Of a stretch of 64,000 nucleotides of DNA, positions 8,571 to 18,032 are shown piece after piece. Each line of letters begins with the position of its first letter. Positions within the stretch are counted from its first letter, which is position 1. The notes below the pieces were generated by a model, which did not search any database, had not been told where the DNA came from, and was given only the letters and a program-made list of their open reading frames with translations. Source of the DNA: Nigrospora sphaerica (taxonomy: Eukaryota; Ascomycota; Sordariomycetes; Amphisphaeriales; Apiosporaceae); assembly GCA_018287875.1 (NCBI GenBank), contig JAGVVL010000002.1, forward strand, positions 806,001 to 870,000. The letters run 5' to 3'. The position numbers were made by a program, and so were the translations under genes.

Positions 8571-10566
8571 CTAAGACGCGTCGTAACCTCTTAGGTAGTC
8601 GAACAGATCCCAGAGGACCTTGTAAAAGGGCCTTGGGGCTCGCTCCGTAGGGTTTCGGCTGACAACGCGCTTGGCATGCGCCAGCCTGCAAATCTCACAG
8701 GTCTCCATCGGCCCACCGATTATTCCAACGTTCTGACTTCGCTCCGGAAGCCTCCTCAGAGCTGTGACGCCCAGGTGTCCAGTCCTGGCGTGCCACAGCG
8801 TTTCTGAGTCCTTTCTCACAATTGGTCTTCTGACTTGTTCCTCTCCCGTGGGAGCTCTGCGCAGCGCTGTAAACGATCTCACGGTTCCAGACGGTGCTGA
8901 GGGCAGCTGAGACGCTTCGGAATAATGGTAAAGTGGAGTGTATTCCATGAACGACAAATTCCCAACTACCTTCAACTGTCGCACCACAGTGCTGTTGTGC
9001 TTCGGCCCAATGTTCAGAGTGTTGTCTTCACCGCAATACCATACCCCAGCGACGCGTAGCAAAGCCGCTGAGATGATATTGGTATGGAATCCTTCCACAA
9101 GGTCTACATTTCGTAGCACAAGATCCACCTTCGTACCGCCCTTCCCGTTGAGGGCCCCCTTCATCACGCGTGTCCCAGTCCCCTTGATGCTAAACGAAGA
9201 GGTTCCCGCTTCCACTACTCTCCCAGGGGGAGCAGGGACGAAGGATCCTTCCAGTAGCAGGGCATGGTCGTTGACAAGGTGCGACGAGCCTCCTGTGTCA
9301 AGGACCGTGGACGTAGATAGCGTGTGAGGGCCTAGCATCACTGTCACCGCAAGGTTAACAGTGGGGTCTGGCTTAAGGAGGTCTGGATTGATACCCACAG
9401 CTGAGATAGTCTGTGAGAGTCCTTGTGGGGTGTTGGAGTTCCAACCAAGCTTCTCGATGGTCTTGCGGAGCGACGTCCACTTCGAATCCTGGAGTCTGCG
9501 TCGAATAGCTTGGACGTGGCGTTCTGAAACTGGGCCGTACGGGGATCCGTCAGCAAGGGGTCTTGCAGTCCCTCTGACAGCGTACTCCAATCTGCGACAA
9601 TCTGTTGGTGCCCAGGCGTGAGTTTTCGCACACGGACAGGCCTTCGGGTTTCCGGTGTTGCCGGATATGTCTCGAGACGTTCCAGAGGAACCTTGACCTG
9701 CGTCTCCACTTCCTAAAGCGGTAAACGAACGATGCTTCGATCCTTGATTGGTTTTCGCATACGCGACTTGCTCCAAGAAAATAGAGTTCAGCTGAGATAG
9801 CGTCAAACTCTCTTTGCCCGTGATTTCCGAAGCGAGAAGTTCGTCAAGCTGGTGCTGAGCCCACTGAGGAGCGAATCGCTCTCGGATGGCCCGGAAGTAG
9901 GCCTTCTTTGCCTGGTTCCCTTGGACCTCGGGTAGCTCATGAGCCACTGCTTTGGCGTGGATTGAGGTCCATTCCGCGTTCCAGACTTCGGGAGCAACGT
10001 TGCCACGCTTCGCCGTCTCGTAACTCTTCTGGAGAAGATCCTGGAGATGGGAGATGATGGACGATTCGCCGGGTTCGAACTGACTCTTGAGCTCTCTGAG
10101 GAGCCTCTGCAGCTTATTTGCTGATATTTCGGCTGCATCTGGAATGTTCGTCGCGGGAGCATTGGGGGTTTCGAAGCGACCTTGGGGTCTCTCAGTCTGT
10201 TGTGAGCCGCCATGGAGTACTCTTTCTTGACCGTGTTCGCGACCCATTGGCTCATAGCGACGTAGTGACTGTGTGAAGCTTCCCAGGAGGCCTTCTTCAT
10301 GGTGTACTCCCTAGAGGCCAGCGCGTAGTCTTCTTTTTCGAGTTCGTATGTTGCTTTCGAAGCGTTGTCACCTTCAGGGGCCTCACGGGGCGACTGGGCA
10401 TTGTAGGAGGCCCCAGGAAGTAGTCACTGTTCGCCGCGTCTGGGTTTATCAGGTCCCAGATAAGCCGACTCTCAGCGGCCACGCGAAGCGCGTCGAACCA
10501 CTCAGGCCAGTCGTGCTTGTTAGCGAGCATAACCTTGGTCATATTGAAAGCGGAGTCTTCGGGCAT
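8571..10566 (-). pseudogene. Copia gag and protease part
   Basis: The probable Gag start is the ATG at 10566 (MPEDSAFNMTKVMLANKHDW), after a leader of about 150 nt behind the 5' LTR. The Gag frame changes at G/C runs at 10411-10414 and 10184-10187, each consistent with one lost base, and then stays open for over 500 codons. In the 8571-10247 frame a retroviral-type zinc knuckle variant lies at residues 204-217 (CPCAKTHAWAPTDC), an aspartic protease site at about 317 (LDTGGSSHLV), and the HHCC zinc finger of the GAG-pre-integrase domain at about 480-530 (HARTGHLG, CEIC). The frame ends at the TAG of 8571-8573, inside the integrase core. Gag would form the particle and the protease would process the polyprotein. 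Confidence 0.85.
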
Positions 10567-10703
10567 GATTGCAGAAGCTTGTAAGGGGTTCTCTGGACAG
10601 AGGGCTAATTGAGTGTGAGAAAGGATTGTGAGGACTTGTCCTGCCAGGCTACTGGGTGTTGGATGGCAGCGTCATAACGTGGTGTTAAGGTGTGCTGCGA
10701 ACC

Positions 10704-10714
10704 GGGCTCATAAC
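10704..10714 (-). promoter_or_regulatory. Primer-binding site for a half-tRNA (initiator Met)
   Basis: The plus strand reads GGGCTCATAAC directly against the 5' LTR. This is the anticodon stem-loop sequence of fungal initiator tRNA-Met (CAU anticodon), not its 3' end, so the minus strand is complementary to an internal half of that tRNA. Drosophila copia and yeast Ty5 are known to prime with such a half-tRNA. The match and the zero-base distance to the LTR support the call. Confidence 0.8.
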
Positions 10715-10901
10715 TGTCGCACCACAGCGGCACTGGCAGGATAGAAACGGACTTCAAGGTTGTTTATTAAAGGAAACCAACGCAAGGAAAGATGCCAGAC
10801 ATGGCAGACTATATACTGAAGCTTGCCAAGGCTCCTGTGGAGCTTCTCACGTGACCCCACTAATAGGTTGTCGACCTTGGGAATACCCTCACGGCGCGAC
10901 A
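10715..10901 (-). repeat. 5' LTR of the copia element
   Basis: This 187-bp repeat is identical to 3625-3811 as read. On the element's coding strand it is the upstream LTR and should hold its promoter. The right-hand target duplication ATAGT follows at 10902-10906. Confidence 0.95.
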
Positions 10902-10906
10902 ATAGT

Positions 10907-11445
10907 CTTCTTCCTTACATCTGAACGCCCTCATCTATGATGGTGGTTATATTCCCGAGTAAGACGGTTCAAGGCGGACGAACGTCTCTTGAAATACCTG
11001 CAGTCAACTTAACGCTTTCCGGAAATTAGCACTGCGTAAACTGCAGTTTTTGTTACCATAATGTGGCGCTTTCCGGACTCAAACGGTAGGGAGGCAAAAG
11101 CGAGACGAAATCATCGAGTCTTTTGATAGTTATATGCCCTGCCGTGTGAGACCCCGCATTCCGGCCCCGTACCCCGTTATTGTACAGGCACAGCCCGGCT
11201 GGCGCGATTGGATCCGACGATATTGGCCACTAACAAGCGCCAGCAGAAAACTGAACTGCATATCCGAAGATGGAGGTATTCATGAAATAAGCCAATCAAG
11301 TGAAGTTCGAAACAGCGGCCCATAAGTAGCGCTGCTGCCTGTTTCTTTATCCATTCCAACTTTCCACGGGGGCTTTCATGATGGTTTTCTTCCCTGATCT
11401 CCTCACCTTCCGCCACCCATAAGTGCTGGTGATCCCTGGCTCGAC
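10907..11445. other. Spacer and promoter of the HET-domain gene
   Basis: No gene is seen. The retrotransposon ends 539 bp upstream of the HET-domain start codon, so the element may have displaced or altered upstream promoter sequence. No TATA box or repeat is evident. Confidence 0.4.
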
Positions 11446-13533
11446 ATGGATGTCTCGGGATCCTCCGGCCTTTTAGCCCGCCTCAAGCGCTTGGCGATGT
11501 CGGCTATCCGCCGTGTATCCGCTTACGTCTATCGCAGCACAGCCAAGGTGCAGCAATCTTACCCTATTCTCTTGCTGCCTCTACGAGCGTGCCGCGCCAT
11601 ATTGCTCCTTTCCGTCCTCCTCCTCTATAACTCTATCGTCCTCTTCATATTTCTGATCGCCTTTCTCGTCCACAATGCACTATCCCTGGTACGAAGTGCA
11701 TTATTGGAGCTCCTTGTTGGCCTGGTCAGCTTCGGTCGCAAGCACAGCTACCGTCCCCTGAGTAGAAACGCCTCCGAGATCCGGCTCTTGAAGGTTCGGC
11801 CTGCCGCTGCGGTCCGGGGTCTGTCCGATGTGGGGCTAATTAGAGCCGACCTTATCACCACGCCAATCGCCACGGCACCCACCTTCGCGGCTGTCTCTTA
11901 CAGGTGGACATACAGCGATACGGTGCCCGTGCTGATCGGTGGCCGGGTACTCCGAGTGTCGAGTTCGATTTGCCAGCTTCTCCGAGTTCTGGGGGCCGAG
12001 GATGGCCGCGCAAGCGAGTCCGAGCGGTATCTGTGGATCGACTCGATCTGCATCAACCAGGAGGACTTCGCCGAGAAGAGTTGGCAGGTACCCATGATGG
12101 AAGACATATACCGGACCGCCACGCACGTCGTCGGGTGGCTGGGCTCGAAGGCTCCGCAGATCAGCGATTGGCGCGGCATCGACGGCGTGGGGGACTTCGC
12201 CAGCGCCGTCAGCAACGACTTCTTCTTCCGCACCTGGATCATACAGGAGGTGGCGCTGGCCAAGAAGCTGATCATGTATACGCCGCACGGTAGCTGCCCT
12301 TGGGAACGCGGCGTCTTGGGGCAAGGAAAAACCACGGGCCCAAGTCTCTCCCTGTACGGGGAAAACGAGTTTGGTCTGTCACCTCGCGTGGTCACACGTG
12401 CGGGAGACGGCGTAAGAAACATCAACACCCTCGACTCATTTCGTGCCTCGCTGAATGAAAAACCCGGTGGGTTGCCCCTGGCCGAAAGCCTGATACGATC
12501 AACAGAATTCAAATGTACGGACCCCCGGGATAGAATCTTTGGGGTTCTGGGTCTGGCGACGGCTTCCGCGAGGTCAAGTATCACAGTGGACTATAGCGAC
12601 GGCTATTCTGAGCTGGATGCCACGATGCAGGCTGTTAGGTTTACGATGGCGGAAGAAGCAACTTGGCAGCTTATGGAGCTAGCCGGCGTAGGCTACGATT
12701 CTGAAGAGGCGCGGCAACGGCGTTGGCCGGACGGCAGACCTTCTTGGGCCCCGGACTGGGAAACCTCTTACATTACTCGCACGGCAGACCAAACAGCGAA
12801 GGCAGGGGCGGACGTCATTGCGAGTCCACCCGTCGGACTCGGCCAGACCCCCCCGAGCGACTCCCCTCGCACGTCTTTGTGGGTTGAGGGCGCTGTGGTG
12901 GATAGAATCGAGAGTCTAACCACCGCTGCCTGGCATCTTCCCGACACCTGCGACTTCCGGGACGAAGACAGTCTTGCCAAGACGCGCGGGTTCCTGGATC
13001 AACTCGACTTCGTCCTCGCCATAGCTCGCGGCGATCGGCCCTGGCGGAGGCAGACGGGGAGTCTAAACGATGCCATCGTGGGGTTGCTCCTACAGAAAGG
13101 CTCGCGAACACTCCAGGAGCAGCCGGACCTTGGGGAAGAACGCACATCGTTAGAAACGTTGTCCCATAGGCTACGCGAAAGGCTCGGGATAGAGGAAAAC
13201 GCCAGGAGCTCGAGCGTGGTCAAGATGGACCTCCGACACTTCGTGATGGCCCTGGAGCAATTCATGCCTCTGGTCGTGGGAAGGCGGCTCTGCTTTACGC
13301 AGGGGGGCCGTTTCGCCATCGTGCCCCCATTCTCCGAAGTCGGCGATCAGGTTTGCATGTTCCCCGGCGCTCCCCATTCTTTCGTTCTGAGACCCCAGAC
13401 GGCCCTGCTAGGCAGAAGTCTAGACCCACGGCCCAAGGTGTATCAATGCGTGGGGGTTTGTTACGAAGACGAGGCGGCGCGGGGTGACCCGCGTAGGAGG
13501 AACGCGGAGCTTGAGACTGTGGAAATTGTGTAG
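11446..13533 (+). CDS. Heterokaryon incompatibility (HET) domain protein with N-terminal membrane helices
   Basis: This single-exon gene of 695 residues encodes a HET-domain protein (PF06985). Such proteins trigger cell death or growth arrest when genetically different hyphae fuse. The three HET blocks are clear: FAAVSYRW at 147-154, YLWIDSICINQEDF at 195-208 continuing to MMEDIYRTATHVVGWLG, and FFFRTWIIQEVALAKK at 259-274. Residues 40-96 are strongly hydrophobic, enough for two or three membrane-spanning helices, preceded by a basic amphipathic leader, so the protein is probably membrane-tethered. A later block, FKCTDPRDRIFGVLGL, is also common in HET proteins. The C-terminal 250 residues have no recognised repeat or NTPase domain. 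No introns are needed. Which partner gene it answers to cannot be told from the sequence. Confidence 0.9.
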   Translation: MDVSGSSGLLARLKRLAMSAIRRVSAYVYRSTAKVQQSYPILLLPLRACRAILLLSVLLLYNSIVLFIFLIAFLVHNALSLVRSALLELLVGLVSFGRKHSYRPLSRNASEIRLLKVRPAAAVRGLSDVGLIRADLITTPIATAPTFAAVSYRWTYSDTVPVLIGGRVLRVSSSICQLLRVLGAEDGRASESERYLWIDSICINQEDFAEKSWQVPMMEDIYRTATHVVGWLGSKAPQISDWRGIDGVGDFASAVSNDFFFRTWIIQEVALAKKLIMYTPHGSCPWERGVLGQGKTTGPSLSLYGENEFGLSPRVVTRAGDGVRNINTLDSFRASLNEKPGGLPLAESLIRSTEFKCTDPRDRIFGVLGLATASARSSITVDYSDGYSELDATMQAVRFTMAEEATWQLMELAGVGYDSEEARQRRWPDGRPSWAPDWETSYITRTADQTAKAGADVIASPPVGLGQTPPSDSPRTSLWVEGAVVDRIESLTTAAWHLPDTCDFRDEDSLAKTRGFLDQLDFVLAIARGDRPWRRQTGSLNDAIVGLLLQKGSRTLQEQPDLGEERTSLETLSHRLRERLGIEENARSSSVVKMDLRHFVMALEQFMPLVVGRRLCFTQGGRFAIVPPFSEVGDQVCMFPGAPHSFVLRPQTALLGRSLDPRPKVYQCVGVCYEDEAARGDPRRRNAELETVEIV

Positions 13534-15416
13534 GCGTGGACGCGGGTTGAGTCTATAGAAGACGCCAACAGGCTTTTGTTGGGCTCTTCTGGTCGTGGAT
13601 AAGCGCCAGGGGAAAAGGTCCGGCCAATGTGGCGGCATACTTAGAAGGGACACATTCACATGCTCGACCCGCCCGCCCGCCCATCGTTGTTTTTCTCTTT
13701 TACCGTGGCCCCCTCTCCGCGTTGTTCATGTACCCTACCCGAACCCTTACAAGTCTAGTCGCTCATGGAAAATGTACTGAACACGGCTCAAGCTTGTTGC
13801 AGGCGGCACAGGAAAGCTTGGGGGTGCTTATGGTGGTGCTTGTGGTGGTGCCGAGAATGGCAGGGAACGACTGGTCAGGTTGTGGTACAGGTATCTAGGA
13901 TCGAGACTGTTGATCATAGTTTGCGGTGTCCCGGGCAACCAGTTCTCAAGGCAATTATGATTGCCCTGGTCCTTCGCTAGGCCAAAATCGACATCCTACA
14001 AGTTATCCTGTGTTCGCGAGTGGCATGCTACCTTGTAAAAACTCTATCAAGGGACTGAATGTTTTCGCCGTCCAATTCGCCCAATTTCACTCTATATTGC
14101 GCCCTTGATATTTGCTGTTAGTTGCTTGCGTGCTAAGTTTAGGGACGGGGGCAGCACTAGATTGCTTAAGCGGTGATTGGATGATTCCGCCTGCCTGCTG
14201 GCTGCATCAACACATGACTAGTGAGCCTTCTTCGTGCTCTCAACGGCCCATAATTAATAGCCGCACGTCTGATTGGTAAGTCTAGGTAGTACTATACGTA
14301 TACTCCAGTGCAATAGAGGTAGCCGGTCCCCGGGCGAGACTACTAACATTATCACATGCGATGTGCCCTGGTGATTGCTGGGTGGACCGGGGGTTTCCAA
14401 GAACGGGTCGGGCAGGAGGGGTGAGCATGGAGGCGGCATCATTCGCACGTCCAGGAATTGGCGACGATGATTGGCGGCGACAGAAACGGACCCCTTTAAC
14501 TCCGGGTCTGTCGGCTTGGGCGCGGCGGGCGGATGGGGACGATGGCCGGGCGGATGAAGTCATAGCTCCAAATTCTGAGGCTGTTGGCCGGCCCCGAAGT
14601 CCAGAGGCGCCACCCCCCGCCAGTGCTACGGGTGTATACACCGCATCTTTTGTCTGTCTTCTTGCCGCTTCCCGTTCGCTCGAAGGGGGAAAGAGGAAGG
14701 AAGAGATGGATATGCCGTGGCCAGGGGATGGATTCCCAGAACCGTGGTAACTCGCGGCGGCGCTGCAAGGCACAGTAGCAGCACCTAGCGGCCATGGTGA
14801 AATTGTGACTTCGGCGCGTATTTGGCTCGGTTCGACTAGATTCAGGCCCTTTGAGATCCGCCACAGACGCGAGTCGACCGACTTTACACCGTGCTGACTC
14901 GCGCTCGCAGGCGTGGCTCCAGCTGGTAGATGGACATGGTTATTTAACCAGAAGGGAGAGGGGAGATGTTCCGTCATTTGTACAACGTATGCGTACCTGC
15001 AAAGAGAGGTATTTGCCTGCTCCAAGAGAGAAGCAGGTACTAAGGTACGTACTTCGGTGTCTCGGACTTAAAAGCAGCTAGACTGGGTCTTTCCGGGACC
15101 ATCATTGGTGCTAATTGGCCGCTAAACCGGGTCTCGCGGCCGCCAAATGCTGAAAATGTGTTTGGGCCAGGTTCCAGCTTTCCGTGTTGGCCCGAAGAAA
15201 AATTGTCGTGTTGCTGTCTGTCCGCCCGTCGATTGAGGTATCCGTCATTTTTCCGGCTCCTTCGCCAGCCAGTCCTAAAAGCCTCAATTTCATCGCAACC
15301 TCCCCTTTACTTCCTCCTTCAAACTCCTCCCGTCGTCGTCGTCGTCTCTGCTTGCCTCTCCACTCAGTCCTTCTATTCTTTATACCCCTCCGTCTTAACC
15401 CCAAAACACCGTCACC
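13534..15416. other. Spacer and promoter of the phosphate carrier gene
   Basis: No gene is supported. A 247-codon minus-strand frame at 14282-15025 has no domain and a composition typical of GC-rich spacer. The last 120 bp before the carrier gene are strongly pyrimidine-rich on the plus strand (about 15300-15375, including a short CGT repeat near 15330), as usual for highly expressed fungal genes, and end in CACC before the ATG. Confidence 0.45.
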
Positions 15417-16662
15417 ATGTCCAAGATTGACGCCGTCGTCGAGCAGGCCAAGGCCAAGGCTCCCGGTACCCCTACCGGCTTCGATCTCTACTCCCGCTTC
15501 GCCCTGGCCGGTGCCATCTGCTGCTCCGTCACCCACGGTGGCATGACCCCCGTCGATGTGTACGTTGCGCCTGTTTTCTGCCGCGAGCGGGCCACGGCGC
15601 GATAGACCCCGCTGCCGACCGCCCTCGAGTCGACCGGGAAAATCGTCCGCCCACGCCGCGCCCGCCGTTGACCGTCTGAGGGAAATACCCGACCGCTGAC
15701 ACTTCCGCTCTCCTCCACAGCGTCAAGACCCGTATCCAGCTGGACCCCGTCACCTACAACCGTGGCATGATTGGTGGCTTCCGCCAGGTCATCAAGAACG
15801 AGGGTGCCGGCGCTCTGCTGACGGGTGCCGGCCCTACCTTCGCCGGTTACTTCCTGCAGGGTGCCTTCAAGTTCGGTGGTTACGAGTTCTTCAAGCAGCA
15901 GGCCATCAACACTGTTGGCTACGAGTCTGCCTCGAACAACCGCACCCTCGTCTACCTGGCCTCGTCGGCCGCCGCCGAGTTCTTCGCCGACATCGCCCTC
16001 TGCCCCCTGGAGGCCACCCGTATCCGTCTCGTCTCGGAGCCCACCTACGCTAGCGGCCTGGTCAGCGGTTTCTCCAAGATGCTGAAGAACGAGGGTGTCG
16101 GTGCCTTCTACGCCGGATTCGGCCCCATCCTGTTCAAGCAGTACGTTCCCGCCGCTCTCCCCTCGCCTTTTGCCCCCCTGCTAACAATGCCCTCCCCAGG
16201 ATCCCCTACACCATGACCAAGTTCGTCGTGTACGAGAAGGTCGCCGAGGCCGTCTACCGCGTCTACCCCAAGCAGAACATGTCGGACGGCATGCAGACCA
16301 CCGTCAACCTGGGCTCTGGTCTGATGGCCGGTTTCGCCGCCGCCATCGTCTCGCAGCCTGCCGACACCATGCTGTCCAAGATCAACAAGACCAAGGGCGA
16401 GCCCGGTGAGGGCACCACCAGCCGTCTCATCAAGATCGCCAAGGACCTCGGCCTCCGCGGTTCTTACAGCGGTATCGGTGCCCGTCTCTTCATGGTCGGT
16501 ACCCTGACCGCCGGTCAGTTCGCCATCTACGGTGACGTCAAGAAGGCTCTTGTAAGTTACACCTGACACGCTACTCCTCCCCCCCCCCCTTTTTTTTTTG
16601 TCTTGCCAATGCTTACCAACGTGACATAGGGTGCCACCGGTGGCGTCGAGATCGCCAAATAA
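15417..16662 (+). CDS. mir1: Mitochondrial phosphate carrier
   Basis: Exons are 15417-15559, 15721-16140, 16200-16551 and 16630-16662, giving 315 residues, the usual length for this carrier. It belongs to the mitochondrial carrier family (SLC25A3/Mir1 type), which imports phosphate with protons across the inner membrane for ATP synthesis. Three repeats are visible. Their signature helices begin [13 protein letters not shown] (repeat 1), [13 protein letters not shown] (repeat 2) and [12 protein letters not shown] (repeat 3), each matching Px[DE]xx[RK]x[RK]. The sequences [10 protein letters not shown] and [10 protein letters not shown] are typical of phosphate carriers. Introns have GTACGT or GTAAGT donors; the first is 161 nt. 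Codon use is strongly biased to C-ending codons, as in highly expressed genes. The start has a CACCATG context. Confidence 0.95.
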
Positions 16663-17954
16663 GCGCAGACGATTGACGATGTGCCCGGAGAACACTGAGG
16701 ACGTAATGTGAGGTTGAAAAAGGGAAGGGGGGCCCTTCCCACGGCAACGGCAGCATAGATTCCCCTTTGCCAGCTGCTTCTCGTTTGTTTCACGCATTTA
16801 GACGAGGCGGTTTCTCGCCCTGCCTCGAAGGGAGTCGGGAAATTCTTGGGAATGCCCCAGGGAGCTGCCCGAGGCAAAAAGGGCAGTCTTTGATAGATGC
16901 TTTTCTTGTCCAGGATAGAGTCTAGACCCATGACGCATCCAGAGGCAGAACGGCACCTGACGCCTCGCATGAGAGGTTGTACAATAGATCTGGTTTTCCG
17001 ATTACCTAATGAGAAACGTCCTAACTGCGATTTTTCTTACTGCGGAATGCCCACGGGCCAGAGTGGATACGTTTTGATGACTGACGGCCGTAGTGCGAAG
17101 GGCTGAATAACCGCTGCTACTTACCCGTACTTGTACGTTTCAGCCAGTCCCCCCTTCTCCCACCCAAAATTGCCCGATAATTGTTTCCTCGTAATCCAAG
17201 AAAAACATCGGCAGCCGACGCAAAGGTCTCCCGAGCCCAGGAGCCGGCGCAGTCCGTCGCCAACCCACCCGGCTGAGCGTCGTCGGCGCCGTGGCTCCCA
17301 ATGTACCAGGCGAAGGCGCGGCGGGCCGTTGCTGTCAGGTTCAGCGGCGTCGCCGTTCAGCCGCGCTGCGGGGCCCCACCACCGGCCCGACGCCGCCGCC
17401 GCCGCCGCCACCGGGTGCGAGAAGGCGGGGACACTGCGGCGTATCGCCGGGGGAACGTGCCCGTTGGCGCAAAGTAATTGGCGGCGACTAAAACCGAGGA
17501 CCCTGGTAAGTGATGGCTGGGCAGACAGAAAGGGGTCGGGAGAGGTGGGAAGAGGGCTGTGGGCGAGAAATGGCGACCTGGGCGGTGCCTGCGCTTTCCT
17601 CCGCCCTCGCCGTTATTGTCTTCGTGGTCGACAAAGCGCGGCCCCGCGTTATTTTAGTTGGCAAGACACGTTGTTCGCCATGTGAATGGTGCCGAGGCAC
17701 ATGAGCGGCGGGGTTTCGGGCTCGGCAAGTCGCGGATGCGGTCCCCCAAAGATGGTGGAGCGCATGCGGCTGAGGTCCTGAAGAACTTCCTTTTCCCTGG
17801 AAAGACAGCCCGGGGGAAGGGGTCAGCGCTGAAAAGGTCTCTCAACTCGGGTGGCGGCCAGTATGTTTAGCGCGTCCCAAGCCCAGAGCTCAGCTTCATG
17901 GCTGACTAAGGGGAGTAGAAGGGATGGTGGGGATACAAGTAAAGGTACGCCACA
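16663..17954. other. GC-rich spacer
   Basis: The stretch begins with the 3' untranslated region of the carrier gene. The rest, including a very GC-rich block at about 17210-17480, has open frames in several phases without motifs or splice patterns. No gene is called. Confidence 0.4.
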
Positions 17955-18032
17955 TCCCCGGATCAAACTCTTGTGGTGGTTCGTGAACTCGTTGTGGCTA
18001 AAGGTCACGTAGTCGGTGCCGTCCTCGGTGTC
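17955..18032 (-). pseudogene. Possible pectate lyase (PL1) relic
   Basis: The minus strand encodes DTEDGTDYVTFSHNEFTNHH followed by KSLIRG. The pattern D-Y-V-T-x-S-x-N-x-F-x-x-H-x-K-S-L-I-G-like matches the parallel beta-helix segment of PL1 pectate lyases, where the strand ends in a substrate-binding region. Upstream frames carry no convincing signal peptide, and downstream I cannot find the expected HHN block, so only a fragment seems to survive. The fit is short, and the gene could instead be a divergent multi-exon gene that I failed to assemble. Confidence 0.3.

Larger units (their letters stand above)
3625..10901 (-). mobile_element. Complete Ty1/copia LTR retrotransposon carrying an antisense gene
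   Basis: The element is 7,277 bp, bounded by two 187-bp LTRs (3625-3811 and 10715-10901) and flanked by the 5-bp direct repeat ATAGT (3620-3624 and 10902-10906). The LTRs begin TGTCGC and end GCGACA and read as identical, so insertion is recent. Order along the minus strand is LTR, primer site, gag, protease, integrase, reverse transcriptase, RNase H, LTR; integrase before RT defines the copia superfamily. Between RNase H and the 3' LTR lies about 1.6 kb of extra sequence holding an intron-containing gene on the other strand. The polyprotein frame is broken by four single-base losses and one in-frame TAG, so this copy is probably not autonomous as assembled. The insertion sits about 540 bp upstream of a HET-domain gene. 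Confidence 0.95.

Noticed and set aside
14282..15025. 247-codon minus-strand frame upstream of the phosphate carrier
   Set aside because: No domain, no signal peptide and a composition like spacer DNA; it occupies the promoter side of a strongly expressed gene.
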